Origin: Chrysomallon squamiferum
Lineage: Eukaryota; Mollusca; Gastropoda; Neomphalida; Peltospiridae
Reading direction: 5' to 3'
DNA: 64,000 bases
NCBI GenBank assembly: GCA_012295275.1
Contig: CM022665.1
Location: forward strand, 46,995,602-47,059,601
Each line of letters begins with the position of its first letter. Within the stretch, counting starts at the first letter, position 1. The notes under the pieces were generated by a model. It was not told the origin of the DNA, ran no database searches, and worked only from the letters and a program-made list of their open reading frames with translations. A program made the position numbers and the translations under genes. Below, one piece after another: positions 36,911-51,241 of this stretch.

Positions 36911-37799
36911 CTTCTCTAAGAAAGTAAATATAACGTAATATAAAGAAAAAATATATAATGGAATTAAATCTGAATTTTATTTATTTATTCATTTCTTTAT
37001 TTATTTATTTTTGCATAATGCGGTAACAGGGAGATCTCATATTAAAAAAGAATTTCAGTTTCTCATAATCAAACAAAAAAAAGTTAATGATAAAGAAGAA
37101 AAAATAAAAATAAAATACATTTTAAAAAAATATGAAAGAGAAAGAATAAGAAAAAAATAAAAAGCGCGTATGAAAAGATGGAAAAGAAAAGAAAGGAAAA
37201 TAAAACGTGAAAATAAAAAATATCCTTTGTACGTTAAATTAATTACAAATTAAAAAGTGTAGTTTAATTAGACGCAAAATATACTTGAGAAATGATACAG
37301 AAAGAAAAGAAGAAAAAATTAAATAATGTAAAAAGAAAAAAGTTACAATAATTTTTACATCAGATAAATCAACAATTCATTAAATTATGCATAGTAAAAC
37401 ATTAGACATAATTGTCAAAACATTTTCCACATTTATTATTTACTTTGAATACTTTTCCAGCTTCATCATTAAATTATTTTATACAAGTAGATTTTTTTTT
37501 TTATATACTAGAGATAAATTTTCGATTTATAATTTTAACAAAACTTTCTTTTCTTCTGTCATTTTGTTTTAACTTTTTTAAACTATGAATTTTTAATTTA
37601 TTTATTTATTTATTTTTTTGTTGTTGTTGTTTTTCTTTTAGGATTTCGAAAAACAAAGATATTTCAGAATACATATACATCTAGCTAAAACAAATAAAAT
37701 AAAAATAAATAAATAAAACTGCGTAGTAGTGTTTTATGATCAAATTATGTTTTCCTCTTTTCAAATTCCAGAGTTTTATGGTTTAGTTTATTATTTCAG
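36501..37799. other. No gene seen between the gap and Gene B
   Basis: AT-rich sequence with an AAT tract (36853-36906) and poly-A-like low complexity. I found neither an ApaG exon for the FBXO3-like gene nor a signal-peptide exon for Gene B. Confidence 0.6.
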
Positions 37800-40577
37800 A
37801 AAAATCTCTTGGAGTCACCTGTACTGATACAGTGGAATGTTCTGATCCTAACGCTGAATGTGCTAGTGGTGTCTGTAGTTGTAAAACAAACTTCTATAAA
37901 GACACTCAAAACAGTTGTCAACCAAGTACGTTAAACGAAATGAAACGTCACTTTATTAAAAAAAGAAAATAATAAACACGAAAATATAATATCTATTATG
38001 ATTATATAGTGACAAACTACCTGAATTACGTAATTTTTGCATTTATACAAGTATCTTTTTATTTATTTATTTATTTATTTATATAATGTGGTATTTAATT
38101 ATTTATATTATATGGTTACTAATAATTTCAGGTTTATAACTACTATGAAATATTTTCTTCATTTTTGAAAAGAATACTTTTCAGAAATATAAATAACTAT
38201 GAAAGAAAATTTAAAAAAAAAAGAAAAAAACAAATAGAAATGAAAAAATTGGTTTTAATTTTTTTTAAATAAACGGAATTTCATTATATTGTGCGATTTA
38301 GATAAATACAAAAGCACTTAATAATAGAAATTTCTTTGAAAACCATTATTTCAAATACCACTCAAATGTTTTGGTTTTCGTTTTTGTTGTTGTGTTTATT
38401 GTTTTCAGAATACTATTCCAGTGTTTTATGGTTTATTTTATTATTTCAGAAAAATCTCTTGGAGTCACCTGTACTGATACAGTGGAATGTTCTGATCCTA
38501 ACGCTGAATGTGCTAGTGGTGTCTGTAGTTGTAAAACAAACTTCTATAAAGACACTCAAAACAGTTGTCAACCAAGTACGTTAAACGAAATGAAACGTCA
38601 CTTTATTAAAAAAAGAAAATAATAAACACGAAAATATAATATCTATTATGATTATATAGTGACAAACTACCTGAATTACGTAATTTTTGTATACTTATTT
38701 ATCTATTTTTATTAATATCATATGGTTACTAATTATTTCAGGTCTATAACTACTAAGAAATATTCTCTTTACTTTCCAAAAGAATATATTTCAGATACAA
38801 ATAATTATGAAAGTTATTTAAACAAAGAAGAAAAAACAATAGAAATGAAAGAAAATGAATAATCTTTTTTTTTAAACGAAATTTCATTATATTGTGCGAT
38901 TTAGATAAATACAAAAGCACTTAATAATAGAAATTTCTTTGAAAACCATTATTTCAAATACCACTCAAATGTTTTGGTTTTCGTTTTTGTTGTTGTGTTT
39001 ATTGTTTTCAGAATACTATTCCAGTGTTTTATGGTTTAGTTTATTATTTCAGAAAAATCTCTTGGAGTCACCTGTACTGATACAGTGGAATGTTCTGATC
39101 CTAACGCTGAATGTGCTAGTGGTGTCTGTAGTTGTAAAACAAACTTCTATAAAGACACTCAAAACAGTTGTCAACCAAGTACGTTAAACGAAATGAAACG
39201 TCACTTTATTAAAAAAAGAAAATAATAAACACGAAAATATAATATCTATTATGATTATATAGTGACAAACTACCTGAATTACGTAATTTTTGCATTTATA
39301 CAAGTATATTTTTATTTATTTATTTATTTTTTATTTAATTTATTTATTAATGGTAATTTATTTATTTTATTATTAGGTAATTAATATAATGTGGTTACTA
39401 ATAAATTCAGATTTATAACTACTATGAAATATTTTCTTCATTTTTGAAAAGAATACTTTTGAAATATAAATAACTATGGAAGAGAATGTAAAAAGAAAGG
39501 AAACAAAACAATTTTCATTGTTTATTGTGTTTTTACAATTTATTTTAAGAAACGGAATTTCACTATATTGTTCGATTTACATAAATAGAAAAATTACTTC
39601 ATAATAGAAATTCTTTAAAAAACCTTTATTTTTATTTTCCTTTTTGTTGTTGTTGTTGTGATTGTTTTCAGAATACTATTCCAGTGTTTTATGGTTTAGT
39701 TTATTATTTCAGAAAAATCTCTTGGAGTCACCTGTACTGATACAGTGGAATGTTCTGATCCTAACGCTGAATGTGCTAGTGGTGTCTGTAGTTGTAAAAC
39801 AAACTTCTATAAAGACACTCAAAACAGTTGTCAACCAAGTACGTTAAACGAAATGAAACGTCACTTTATTAAAAAAAGAAAATAATAAACACGAAAATAT
39901 AATATCTATTATGATTATATAGTGACAAACTACCTGAATTACGTAATTTTTGTATACTTATTTATCTATTTTTATTAATATCATATGGTTACTAATTATT
40001 TCAGGTCTATAACTACTAAGAAATATTCTCTTTACTTTCCAAAAGAATATATTTCAGATACAAATAATTATGAAAGTTATTTAAACAAAGAAGAAAAAAC
40101 AATAGAAATGAAAGAAAATGAATAATCTTTTTTTTTAAACGAAATTTCATTATATTGTGCGATTTAGATAAATACAAAAGCACTTAATAATAGAAATTTC
40201 TTTGAAAACCATTATTTCAAATACCACTCAAATGTTTTGGTTTTCGTTTTTGTTGTTATTGTTGTGATTGTTTTCAGAATACTATTCCAGTGTTTTATGG
40301 TTTAGTTTATTATTTCAGAAAAATCTCTTGGAGTCACCTGTACTGATACAGTGGAATGTTCTGATCCTAACGCTGAATGTGCTAGTGGTGTCTGTAGTTG
40401 TAAAACAAACTTCTATAAAGACACTCAAAACAGTTGTCAACCAAGTACGTTAAACGAAATGAAACGTCACTTTATTAAAAAAAGAAAATAATAAACACGA
40501 AAATATAATATCTATTATGATTATATAGTGACAAACTACCTGAATTACGTAATTTTTGCATTTATACAAGTATCTTT

Positions 40578-40616
<39 letters not shown>

Positions 40617-41847
40617 TTAATATAATTTTTTATTTATTTATTTATTAGGTAATTAATATAATGTGGTTACTAATAAATTCAGATTTATAACTACTATGAA
40701 ATATTTTCTTCATTTTTGAAAAGAATACTTTTGAAATATAAATAACTATGGAAGAGAATGTAAAAAGAAAGGAAACAAAACAATTTTCATTGTTTATTGG
40801 GTTTTTACAATTTATTTTAAGAAACGGAATTTCACTATATTGTTCGATTTACATAAATAGAAAAATTACTTCATAATAGAAATTCTTTAAAAAACCTTTA
40901 TTTTTATTTTCCTTTTTGTTGTTATTGTTGTGATTGTTTTCAGAATACTATTCCAGTGTTTTATGGTTTAGTTTATTATTTCAGAAAAATCTCTTGGAGT
41001 CACCTGTACTGATACAGTGGAATGTTCTGATCCTAACGCTGAATGTGCTAGTGGTGTCTGTAGTTGTAAAACAAACTTCTATAAAGACACTCAAAACAGT
41101 TGTCAACCAAGTACGTTAAACGAAATGAAACGTCACTTTATTAAAAAAAATAATAATAATAAACACGAAAATATAATATCTATTATGATCAAATAGTGAC
41201 AAACTACCTGAATTACGTAATTTTTGTATACTAATTTATCTATTTTTATTAATATCATATGGTTACTAATTATTTCAGGTCTATAACTACTAAGAAATAT
41301 TCTCTTTACTTTCCAAAAGAATATATTTCAGATACAAATAACTATGAAAGTTATTTAAACAAAGAAGAAAAAACAATAGAAATGAAAGAAAATGAATAAT
41401 CTTTTTTTTAAACGAAATTTCATTATATTGTGCGATTTAGATAAATACAAAAGCACTTAATAATAGAAATTTCTTTGAAAACCATTATTTCAAATACCAC
41501 TCAAATGTTTTGGTTTTCGTTTTTGTTGTTGTGTTTATTGTTTTCAGAATACTATTCCAGTGTTTTATGGTTTATTTTATTATTTCAGAAAAATCTCTTG
41601 GAGTCACCTGTACTGATACAGTGGAATGTTCTGATCCTAACGCTGAATGTGCTAGTGGTGTCTGTAGTTGTAAAACAAACTTCTATAAAGACACTCAAAA
41701 CAGTTGTCAACCAAGTACGTTAAACGAAATGAAACGTCACTTTATTAAAAAAAGAAAATAATAAACACGAAAATATAATATCTATTATGATTATATAGTG
41801 ACAAACTACCTGAATTACGTAATTTTTGCATTTATACAAGTATCTTT

Positions 41848-41886
<39 letters not shown>

Positions 41887-43010
41887 TTAATATAATGTGG
41901 TATTTAATTATTTATATTATTAGGTAATTAATATAATGTGGTTACTAATAAATTCAGATTTATAACTACTATGAAATATTTTCTTCATTTTTGAAAAGAA
42001 TACTTTTGAAATATAAATAACTATGGAAGAGAATGTAAAAAGAAAGGAAACAAAACAATTTTCATTGTTTATTGTGTTTTTACAATTTATTTTAAGAAAC
42101 GGAATTTCACTATATTGTTCGATTTACATAAATAGAAAAATTACTTCATAATAGAAATTCTTTAAAAAACCTTTATTTTTATTTTCCTTTTTGTTGTTGT
42201 TGTTGTGATTGTTTTCAGAATACTATTCCAGAGTTTTATGGTTTAGTTTATTATTTCAGAAAAATCTCTTGGAGTCACCTGTACTGATACAGTGGAATGT
42301 TCTGATCCTAACGCTGAATGTGCTAGTGGTGTCTGTAGTTGTAAAACAAACTTCTATAAAGACACTCAAAACAGTTGTCAACCAAGTACGTTAAACGAAA
42401 TGAAACGTCACTTTATTAAAAAAAAAAAAGAAAATAATAAACACGAAAATATAATATCTATTATGATTATATAGTGACAAACTACCTGAATTACGTAATT
42501 TTTGTATACTTATTTATCTATTTTTATTAATATCATATGGTTACTAATTATTTCAGGTCTATAACTACTAAGAAATATTCTCTTTACTTTCCAAAAGAAT
42601 ATATTTCAGATACAAATAATTATGAAAGTTATTTAAACAAAGAAGAAAAAACAATAGAAATGAAAGAAAATGAATAATTTTTTTTTAAACGAAATTTCAT
42701 TATATTGTGCGATTTAGATAAATACAAAAGCACTTAATAATAGAAATTTCTTTGAAAACCATTATTTCAAATACCACTCAAATGTTTTGGTTTTCGTTTT
42801 TGTTGTTATTGTTGTGATTGTTTTCAGAATACTATTCCAGTGTTTTATGGTTTAGTTTATTATTTCAGAAAAATCTCTTGGAGTCACCTGTACTGATACA
42901 GTGGAATGTTCTGATCCTAACGCTGAATGTGCTAGTGGTGTCTGTAGTTGTAAAACAAACTTCTATAAAGACACTCAAAACAGTTGTCAACCAAGTACGT
43001 TAAACAAAAT
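37770..43010 (+). repeat. Higher-order tandem array of ~0.6-kb EGF-exon units
   Basis: Exon-to-exon spacing is 650, 603, 660, 606, 666, 604, 671 and 609 bp. Long introns (with TTTATACAAGTATCTTTTTA) alternate strictly with short ones (with TTGTATACTTATTTATC), so the real repeating unit is a dimer of about 1.25-1.28 kb, present about four times. Introns of the same type are almost identical. The array ends abruptly after the ninth donor, where the sequence changes from AAACGAAATGAAACGTC to AAACAAAATCAAACATC. Confidence 0.92.
37800..42994 (+). CDS. Gene B: nine identical tandem EGF-like exons
   Basis: Exons 37800-37925, 38450-38575, 39053-39178, 39713-39838, 40319-40444, 40985-41110, 41589-41714, 42260-42385 and 42869-42994. 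Each is 126 bp, phase 1-1, with tttcag acceptor and A|GTACGT donor, and all look identical in sequence. Each encodes one six-cysteine EGF-like (EB-type) module with VTCTDTVECSDPNAEC, then GVCSC and NSC. Because every exon is symmetrical, any number can be included without a frame change. If all are used the stalk carries nine identical 42-residue modules. Confidence 0.88.
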
Positions 43011-45965
43011 CAAACATCACTTTACTAGAAAGGATAAAACAATTTAGATTATAATGTAACAAACAACATAAATTAGGTATTTTCTCAATTTGTACAAGAA
43101 AGTTTTTATTTTATAAACTTGTATACTAATATATTAAGTTAGAAATATTATTAAAACGTTCCTTCGCTTTTTCAAGAGAATGTATGATATATATAGGATG
43201 AAAAGATAATAAATAAATAAAAACTTAAATAAATATGTAAATAAATCAATAAATCAATCAAGATATAAACGCACCGAACTTTCTTCCGTTTTTGTTAAAA
43301 TGAGATTATTGAGTAAAATATATTTTGGACTGAAATATTTTACAATATATTCTAAAACATCCTGGTTGTTTCTGTTATTAATACATTGAAATTATTGTGA
43401 AAAGAAATATATTAACAAAATAAAATAGTTTGTTAAAAATATATCTGAACATACATTATTTCGCAGAAACCGTTTTATTTTTATTTTGGTTTTTTTTTTT
43501 GTGTTTTTTCCTATGGATATTTCAGATTTCTCTGTTTGATCATGGAGAAAATACATTTGCAAGCAATAAGTCAAAATGTTAACGGTTATTAAAATGGAAA
43601 CAATGTCCAATTTAAGGCGTGTAACTTTCATTAAAGAAAAAAAATAATAGATGCATGTAAATTTGTAAAAGCCAGTTACAAGGTTTTGTCAGTTCGTTAA
43701 ACCAGTCAAGCCTCTAGAGTAGGTGTAAGTTTAACGTTAATGATTTTCGTAATCATCACGAAAAGTCTTATCTGTATATATAACTATGGAAAGTTTCAAT
43801 CAAATTGTATATTAGCTAAATCGCATATAGAAATAAAAATGTTTGAAACAAAGAAAAACAATATTATCTATGACTTTGTGTTGTGCATCTAGGCAGCTAC
43901 GTGAAATATGACTAATATCAGAAATGTGTTTTATTTATTATAACAGAATGTACAAATCACACATGAGTTCATGCAGGTTATGTTACACTTGAATTTCAGT
44001 TGATAAGTTGAAAGTAGCTGACCTCAAACAGAAGTCTTCAACCCTCACATCAGTGACAGTTCAATGGACTTCGCCAACAGACACGTCTGCTGTGAGTGGA
44101 TACACTGTGTCGTGGACACCAGTTACAGGTTCTGGTAGTCTGAGTATTGAGGCAGGAAAGTCAGAGGCAACAATCAGTGGACTTCAATCTGGAGCAGAGT
44201 ACTCTGTCACCGTGAAAACACTCATCTCTCATTTGGGACAAGAGGTAACCTCAACACCAGCACAAGTTAGAACAAGTAAGTGTTTATTTTTCTAATTCAT
44301 TCACATCCACCTTAGAGAAAGACGTCACTTAATGACGAAAATTACATAAAATGTGATGATGATAATGTAAACAGTGGTTAAATTTATAATAAAAATACAA
44401 ACAGTGTTTAAATTTATGATAACATAAACAATGGTTAAATTTATGATCATAATAACATCAACAATTGTCACATTTATTATAATAATACAAATATTGGTTA
44501 AATTTATAATAATAATAATAATACAAACATTGGTTAAATTTATGACAATAACATAAACAATGGTTAAATTCCCAGTAATAATATAAATGTGGTTCAATTT
44601 AATAACTGTTATGTTTTTATTTTATAATATTATGTCAGGGTTCATATTTTTCTTTTTTCATTACATTTGAGGTGCTGTTTTGTTTCTCTTTATCTATGTA
44701 TAATGCCAAAAAATGAATAAATATTTTGCATTATAAAGTAAAACAAAATGTTCCTTTCAGTTAGCATGTTTCTTGTGTCACCATTTCTTTGGTATATTTT
44801 AAATGTTCTTTTTAAACTTTATTTTAGATGTTTTCTTTAGATATTTTATATTACTACATGTATGTTTGATAAATGTTTGTTGCAGCAACAACCATTTTGC
44901 TTTAATTTTGAATTTTCATTTCTGATTTTCTAGATAAAACTGCTAGATAAAATCACACTCAAACAACTTTTGTAAAATAATGTTAAATATGAATCTATTC
45001 CTGAAATAAGTTTTAATTAAAAGATTTGTGAATTGCCTTTCTTAAATTTTAATAAAATATATCATATTTGAAAGATTAAATTATTACATAAGTTACTTTG
45101 AGACTATAATGTCAAGGAGATTTTTTTGTTGGATAAAGCTAGTTTATCAAAGAATATATATTTTTTCTTTTAATTATTTTAATATCCATATATGAACATA
45201 AATTTTATAACTTTTTATTTATTTATTTATAACCGTGAATTTTATTTGAATTTGTATAGCACTGATAAATAAATAAAATAGATAAAAAATAAATAAAAAT
45301 AAAACAATAAACAGTAAAATATATTTTCTGTATTCTCTTGTAGAAACCGAGTACAATGCTACCTGTACAGATCAGTCTGTCTGTTCTGATACAAACTCAG
45401 AATGCAGCAACATAACACCCAGAAGATGTCTGTGTAAAGCTCAGTATTTCTGGAATGGAACTCTGTGTAGACCAGGTGAACATTATGTTACTGAAATGAA
45501 CAAAATGATAATTAATAAAAAAATTGGTTCTGACCTTGTTTAATGTATTGGTGATACAATATATGCTAGTTTTTAGCTGCTTTTATTTTATTATTTTTTT
45601 ATCTTATTTTTTTTTTAAATCTGAAAAAAATACAATAATAAAAATTAATATATAGAAAAAAATAGCATTTAATAATAAAAGAAAATGTTCACTGGAGTTG
45701 AGATATTTAAAATATAAAATTAAACGCAGCTCTCTTAATGTTTTAGGTTATTTAAGTGGTTTTTTTAAATAAGAAAGTATACATAAAATTATTCATATTT
45801 GTTTGCTGTCATTTACCATCTTTTACAGGTATTGTTTTAATTACTGCTTTTTGTGTATAAAAACTACACATTATATTATAGAGACAGTGCTGAACTTTTC
45901 AGTAAAATTTAGAAAAAATTAAAGACATAAAAACTGGTATTTTTAAAAAATAATATGTGTACATT

Positions 45966-46002
<37 letters not shown>

Positions 46003-49000
46003 TTATTATTTTTTTTTTTCCAGTATCATTTTTAACTCCTAAAAGTGTCACTGTTACTGTAACAGGCACAAAATATTTAAAAGTTGTATGGACGCCATCA
46101 GCTGATCATCAGTTTGTCACAGAATATCATGTTAAGTGGGTATCATCTACTGGTCAGACTGACTCAAAGAATGTCTATAAAAATACAAGCACAAATATCA
46201 CCAGTCTAACTCCAGGAGAGTTGTATACTGTGACAGTCAAAACTATTGTTAAAGGAGGAGTAGAGAAATCTACTGAGAAAGCTGCTGATCCACAACGAAC
46301 AAGTAAGATTTATCAGGAAAATGTTTATTATTCTGGAAAATACATTAATATGTATATTTATCCATTATTAAGAGTCTTAGAACATAAATGCATGTTAATA
46401 CAGACATTTTCATCCAAATGATTTTCATACAAATACATTTAAGTGTGTACATAATTTTTATAACAAATGAATAACAGGTTTAAATTTCTGTAGTTAAAAA
46501 AAATAGTAATAGTTTGAATCATGAATTATTTAATATAAATGAAAAAGAAGTATATTTAAAAATAGATAATTATTTTCAAAATAAGATATAAAAAATACCA
46601 ACTAAAGGTCTTTATTTGTTTTTGCATCAGATATTTACTGTAGAATGAAAATGTTCACACATTTTACAGTGATACTCAGCAGGCAGTTTGGACTTGGTTT
46701 CTTGCTTTTCATTATTTTTTCATGTTTAAACACAATACTACCTACATAGAATTCTGTTCCTCAAACCAGAAATGAGAAAGTCCTGAGAAATGACTAAGAC
46801 TAAACAAAATATCTCTGTTTAATGCACGTTTTCTGATCCATGCTGCTGGTTTAGGTGACCAACATTTTACTGACACAGGACATAAACATTTATAGCTGCT
46901 GTATTTTAAAACTGACTAATTTTTATTCTTTTAGGATTGAACACCTGAAATTAATAAAAACTAGTGTAAAATATATAATATTCCTGAAAAGGCTTTCATT
47001 ATTTTATTTTTATCTGAACATTTTCATTTCTCTCCATTTAAACTCTGATAAACACTTATTAGATTTCATAAGATGTAATATTTTAATTTTCAGCGCCTGC
47101 CATGCCAGGACCATATGATGAAAATAAAAGCAATCTGATAGCACCAAATATTACACTATATTTCAAAAAGTCAGAAGGAATCGTCACTCAGTATAATGCC
47201 ACTCTGATAGGTGTTCCTGAATCTAATAACTACAATAAAGAAAAAACATTTTCACCACAGGCAAATGAATTCCAGCAAGTATTATTCACTGAAATAATAC
47301 CTGGACAGTATTATAAATTACTGATTACAGCTTACAGCTATGGCATTTCAAGTGACATCTACAAATCGCCACCAATTCGTGGAAGTGTGCAACGTGTGTA
47401 TATTTAGCTTTTATTTAATCTCTTTTAAAATTTGTTCTATCTATGTTTGTATTAAAATGTATCAAAGATATTTATAATCAAGGAACTGATCAAAAGAGGT
47501 AAAGGAATTTACTCTGGAACAAATGATTAAAACAAGTTGGACACAACAATGAAATGCATTAATCATAGTGTTGAAAGTAGTTATGTATATGCATGTAAGC
47601 ATGTATATCGATGCACTTCTGTATTGATGTGTGCACATATAAAGATATCACTACAGAAAAAAGGAAAGAATAATATTTATAATAAAACTTTTTGAAGCAG
47701 CTGGTTAAATATAAAATTTTGGAGTACTAGCTGATTTTGATTAGGCTAAATACTAAATACATATATAACCCTCTGGTTTGAAAAGTACTGCAGAAATGGG
47801 TGCATAGTGAACATTTCTGCCATTGGGATTGCAAGCCTTTTATTTAAGATTATAATTACACAACTGTTTTTAAAATTATTTTGAATGACATACATATTTA
47901 TTCTGATTTCTAAGTCCTAAGGCTTTAAGAATTGCAATCATTTATGAAGTAATGACTGACACTTTAATTCTTAAGCTTTGTCAGTGTAAAACTCTGAGAA
48001 GCTTTTTTCAGAGTTGTGTTTGTGTTGCTATATGTGGAAAATAACTGATCTGAAAACATCCAGATTTCTTCATATTTGGAATGGTGTGGAAATATCATAA
48101 TTTGAAATCTTTATTGAAATATGAATTTTATTTTCTTGCAGTATTTTGTTATTTCTACCATAACAAAATATCTATGATGTTATTGTTTGTGTGTTTTTTA
48201 GTATTTTTGGGTGTCTTTTGTTTGAGTTCCAGCATATGATTTTATAGAGAAATTCACAGTTTTCCTGAAGTGGCTTTATATTTTTAATTTTTAATTTATA
48301 TTTATTTCATCAACTGAAATGAAAGGCAATCTGAACAGGTGTAGTTACAGTTGGCTCATATTTGGAAATATGTTCTTGTTAAACATTGTAATAAATACAT
48401 GATAATTAATACATTTGTAACTAATTAATTCTGACTAAAGAAAGATATTAACATTTAAATAATTATAAGTATTCATAATAAAAAGAAAAATAAGTAAGTA
48501 AGTAACAAAATAACCTGATTTTATAATTCAGCACCCGGAGTTGTCACAAATGTGAAAATTCTTAACACTACAGTTAATTCAATACAAATATCATGGGAAA
48601 AACCAGAGAAGCCAAATGGTAAGATTCAAGCATACATCATAACAGTGAAGAACCCAGGAGAAGAGTCTTGTCAACAGAAAATAGTGCTTCACTGTGGTGA
48701 CTGTAATCATACAGCGGTAAAACTTTAACACATATTTTCTTACTTGAAAACATTATTGTCAAACATTTCTGAAATAACTTCATTTATTTTAATTAACAAG
48801 CTATATAAATATATATAGAGATCAAGTGACCATTCTTAAAATAGTTATTTTATTTATTTTTTGTTCTATATATTTGCTGTTCTTTCTAAGTTATCAGATT
48901 GTAATATTCTTGTTTGTTTTAACTCTGCAGGTTGAGAGTGATATGGCATGCAACGGTGTTGTAAACTCAACAGTTGATTTGGGGAGTCAAGACCCAGATG

Positions 49001-51204
49001 ATAAATCAGTGGTATTCAAGTATACAATAGAGAATCTACTACCTTTTACAAATTATACAATCGCTGTTTTTGCATTCAGTGATCTGGATTCTGGTGAAAA
49101 AACAGTTATCTACCACAATACGTCTACTAAAGGTATCAGTCACTATAGAAATATATGGCATTTTTTTTCCTATTTCTTCACTGTTGATTTTTTCCCAATT
49201 TGATTATGATTTAAATCATTTTGTTATTCAATATGAATTAAAAGTATTTCAAAATAATTCTTTCATGATCAAAACTACTTATTTGTCATGTTCATCTTCT
49301 GTTCATGTTCTCTTTGATTTTCTTTTTTTTTCATTTATAAGTATATAATATATATTACATACAAAAAGATCAGATAATCATTATTTTTAAAATTGGTTTA
49401 TTTTTCTAAACTTAAAACAAGAATTTTTATTTTATTTTAGCTGCAGCTTCTCCTACAGGCTTTGGATATTCAGAAAAGAGCAGTTCTTCAATAATGGTAA
49501 TATGGACACCAGAAACTCCTCAGCCAGGAATCACAAATTACAATTTAACTGTTCATGAAAAATTGGAGACAGGATCAGGTGACAAAATATTATTATCCAA
49601 GAACATTGAAGGTAAGCAAAGATTTTATTTTGTATCAGTTTAGAGTAATTTTGATTATTAATACAATAAAAAACAAAACAACATATCCACACCATTAAAA
49701 ACAAGGAAACCAAACAAAAAACCTCAAAAAAGAAACAAACAACAACAATAATAATAATTCAGCTCATATTATTGTAAAAAAATTATAGTAATTATTACAT
49801 AATATCCAAATTGCCTGCAAATTATTATTTAACACTGACATGCAGAATGTAATATTTGTAAATTATGGGGGAAAAAAACCAATAAAAAAACTAATGATCA
49901 AGGAAAAATGTTGAAAGCGCAGTTTAAATGTTTTCAATATTATTGCATTATAATTTAAGTGTACAAGACTTTCATTCATACCATACATTTTGTTTAATGT
50001 TTTTGATTAAGTGTACAAGTCTTTCATTCATACCATACATTTTGTTTAATGTTTTTGATTAAGTGTACAAGTCTTTCATTCATATCATACATTTTGTTTA
50101 ATGTTTTTGATTAAATGTACAAGACTTTCATTCATACCATACATTTTGTTTAATGTTTTTGATTAGGTTGGGATACTGATCATCAATTAATTACAAATCT
50201 GTCCAGTTATTGGGATTACAAGTTTTCTCTGACTGCAGCTACCTCAGCTGGACAGTCAGCTGTGATATGGACAGAATATATTAAAACTAACCAGTCAGGT
50301 AAAACATGAACTACCAATATATATTAACACATAATGTTTCACATAACCTAAAAAATAGAAAGAATATCTGCACTAATTATATATATTTATATGTAGGCCT
50401 TACTGTTTGATGTGGAGAACAACCTAAGACTAACTGGTTTTTCAAATTAATTTTATTTAAAATTATTATTTTATTTTTTTCCATATTCTTAAAAATAAAG
50501 ATATAAATAGCTATTTTCAGTTTGAAGAACCACTTTTCTTTTGTCATTTTTTCATGAGCAACAAGAATCAAATTTTCTTTTGGTAAAACAGACAACAACA
50601 ACAACAATAATAATGACAATAATAATAATAATCATAATAATTACATTTAACAGTAAAAATGACTATGAATGAATTAATGAAATAGTACAGCCAATTTTCA
50701 AAATAAAAAGTTTATGTGTTTTCACTAAAATCCATATTAGGGTCTGTTACTTTGATTTGATTCTCTAATCCTTTGTATTGTTTTATTGCCACATTATATA
50801 ACTGGAACACAAATAAAACATTAATATGAAAGTGTGAAAAGAATTCAGATCATGTATTTGTAACTATGTTATTTTTCTTTATCTGTATTAAGTCTGCATT
50901 ACTGAAAATGAGTATCAAGAGAAAAAAACTAAGGTACTTTGCTTTTAAGAAATCCTTTTATATATATTTTTATTATTATTTTTTTTTTTTTTTTTCAGCT
51001 CCCAAGGCTGTTGATTCATTTTTAGTAACTCCATTACCAAATATTTATGATTATCTCCATGTGAGTTACAATTGTCCAAAACAAAAAGATGGAAGAAATG
51101 GAATAGTAATCAGTTCCACTTTAAGATATTTCCCAACAGAGGTAAATATTTCATGGAATGCACTGATAGTGTTAAACCTAATTGTAATACTGACAACAAG
51201 TATA

Positions 51205-51241
<37 letters not shown>

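Noticed and set aside
38336-43003. Hydrophobic open frames repeated across the EGF array (EYYSSVLWF and similar)
   Set aside because: They are another reading frame of the same exons plus intron. The cysteine-patterned frame with conserved phase is the coding one.
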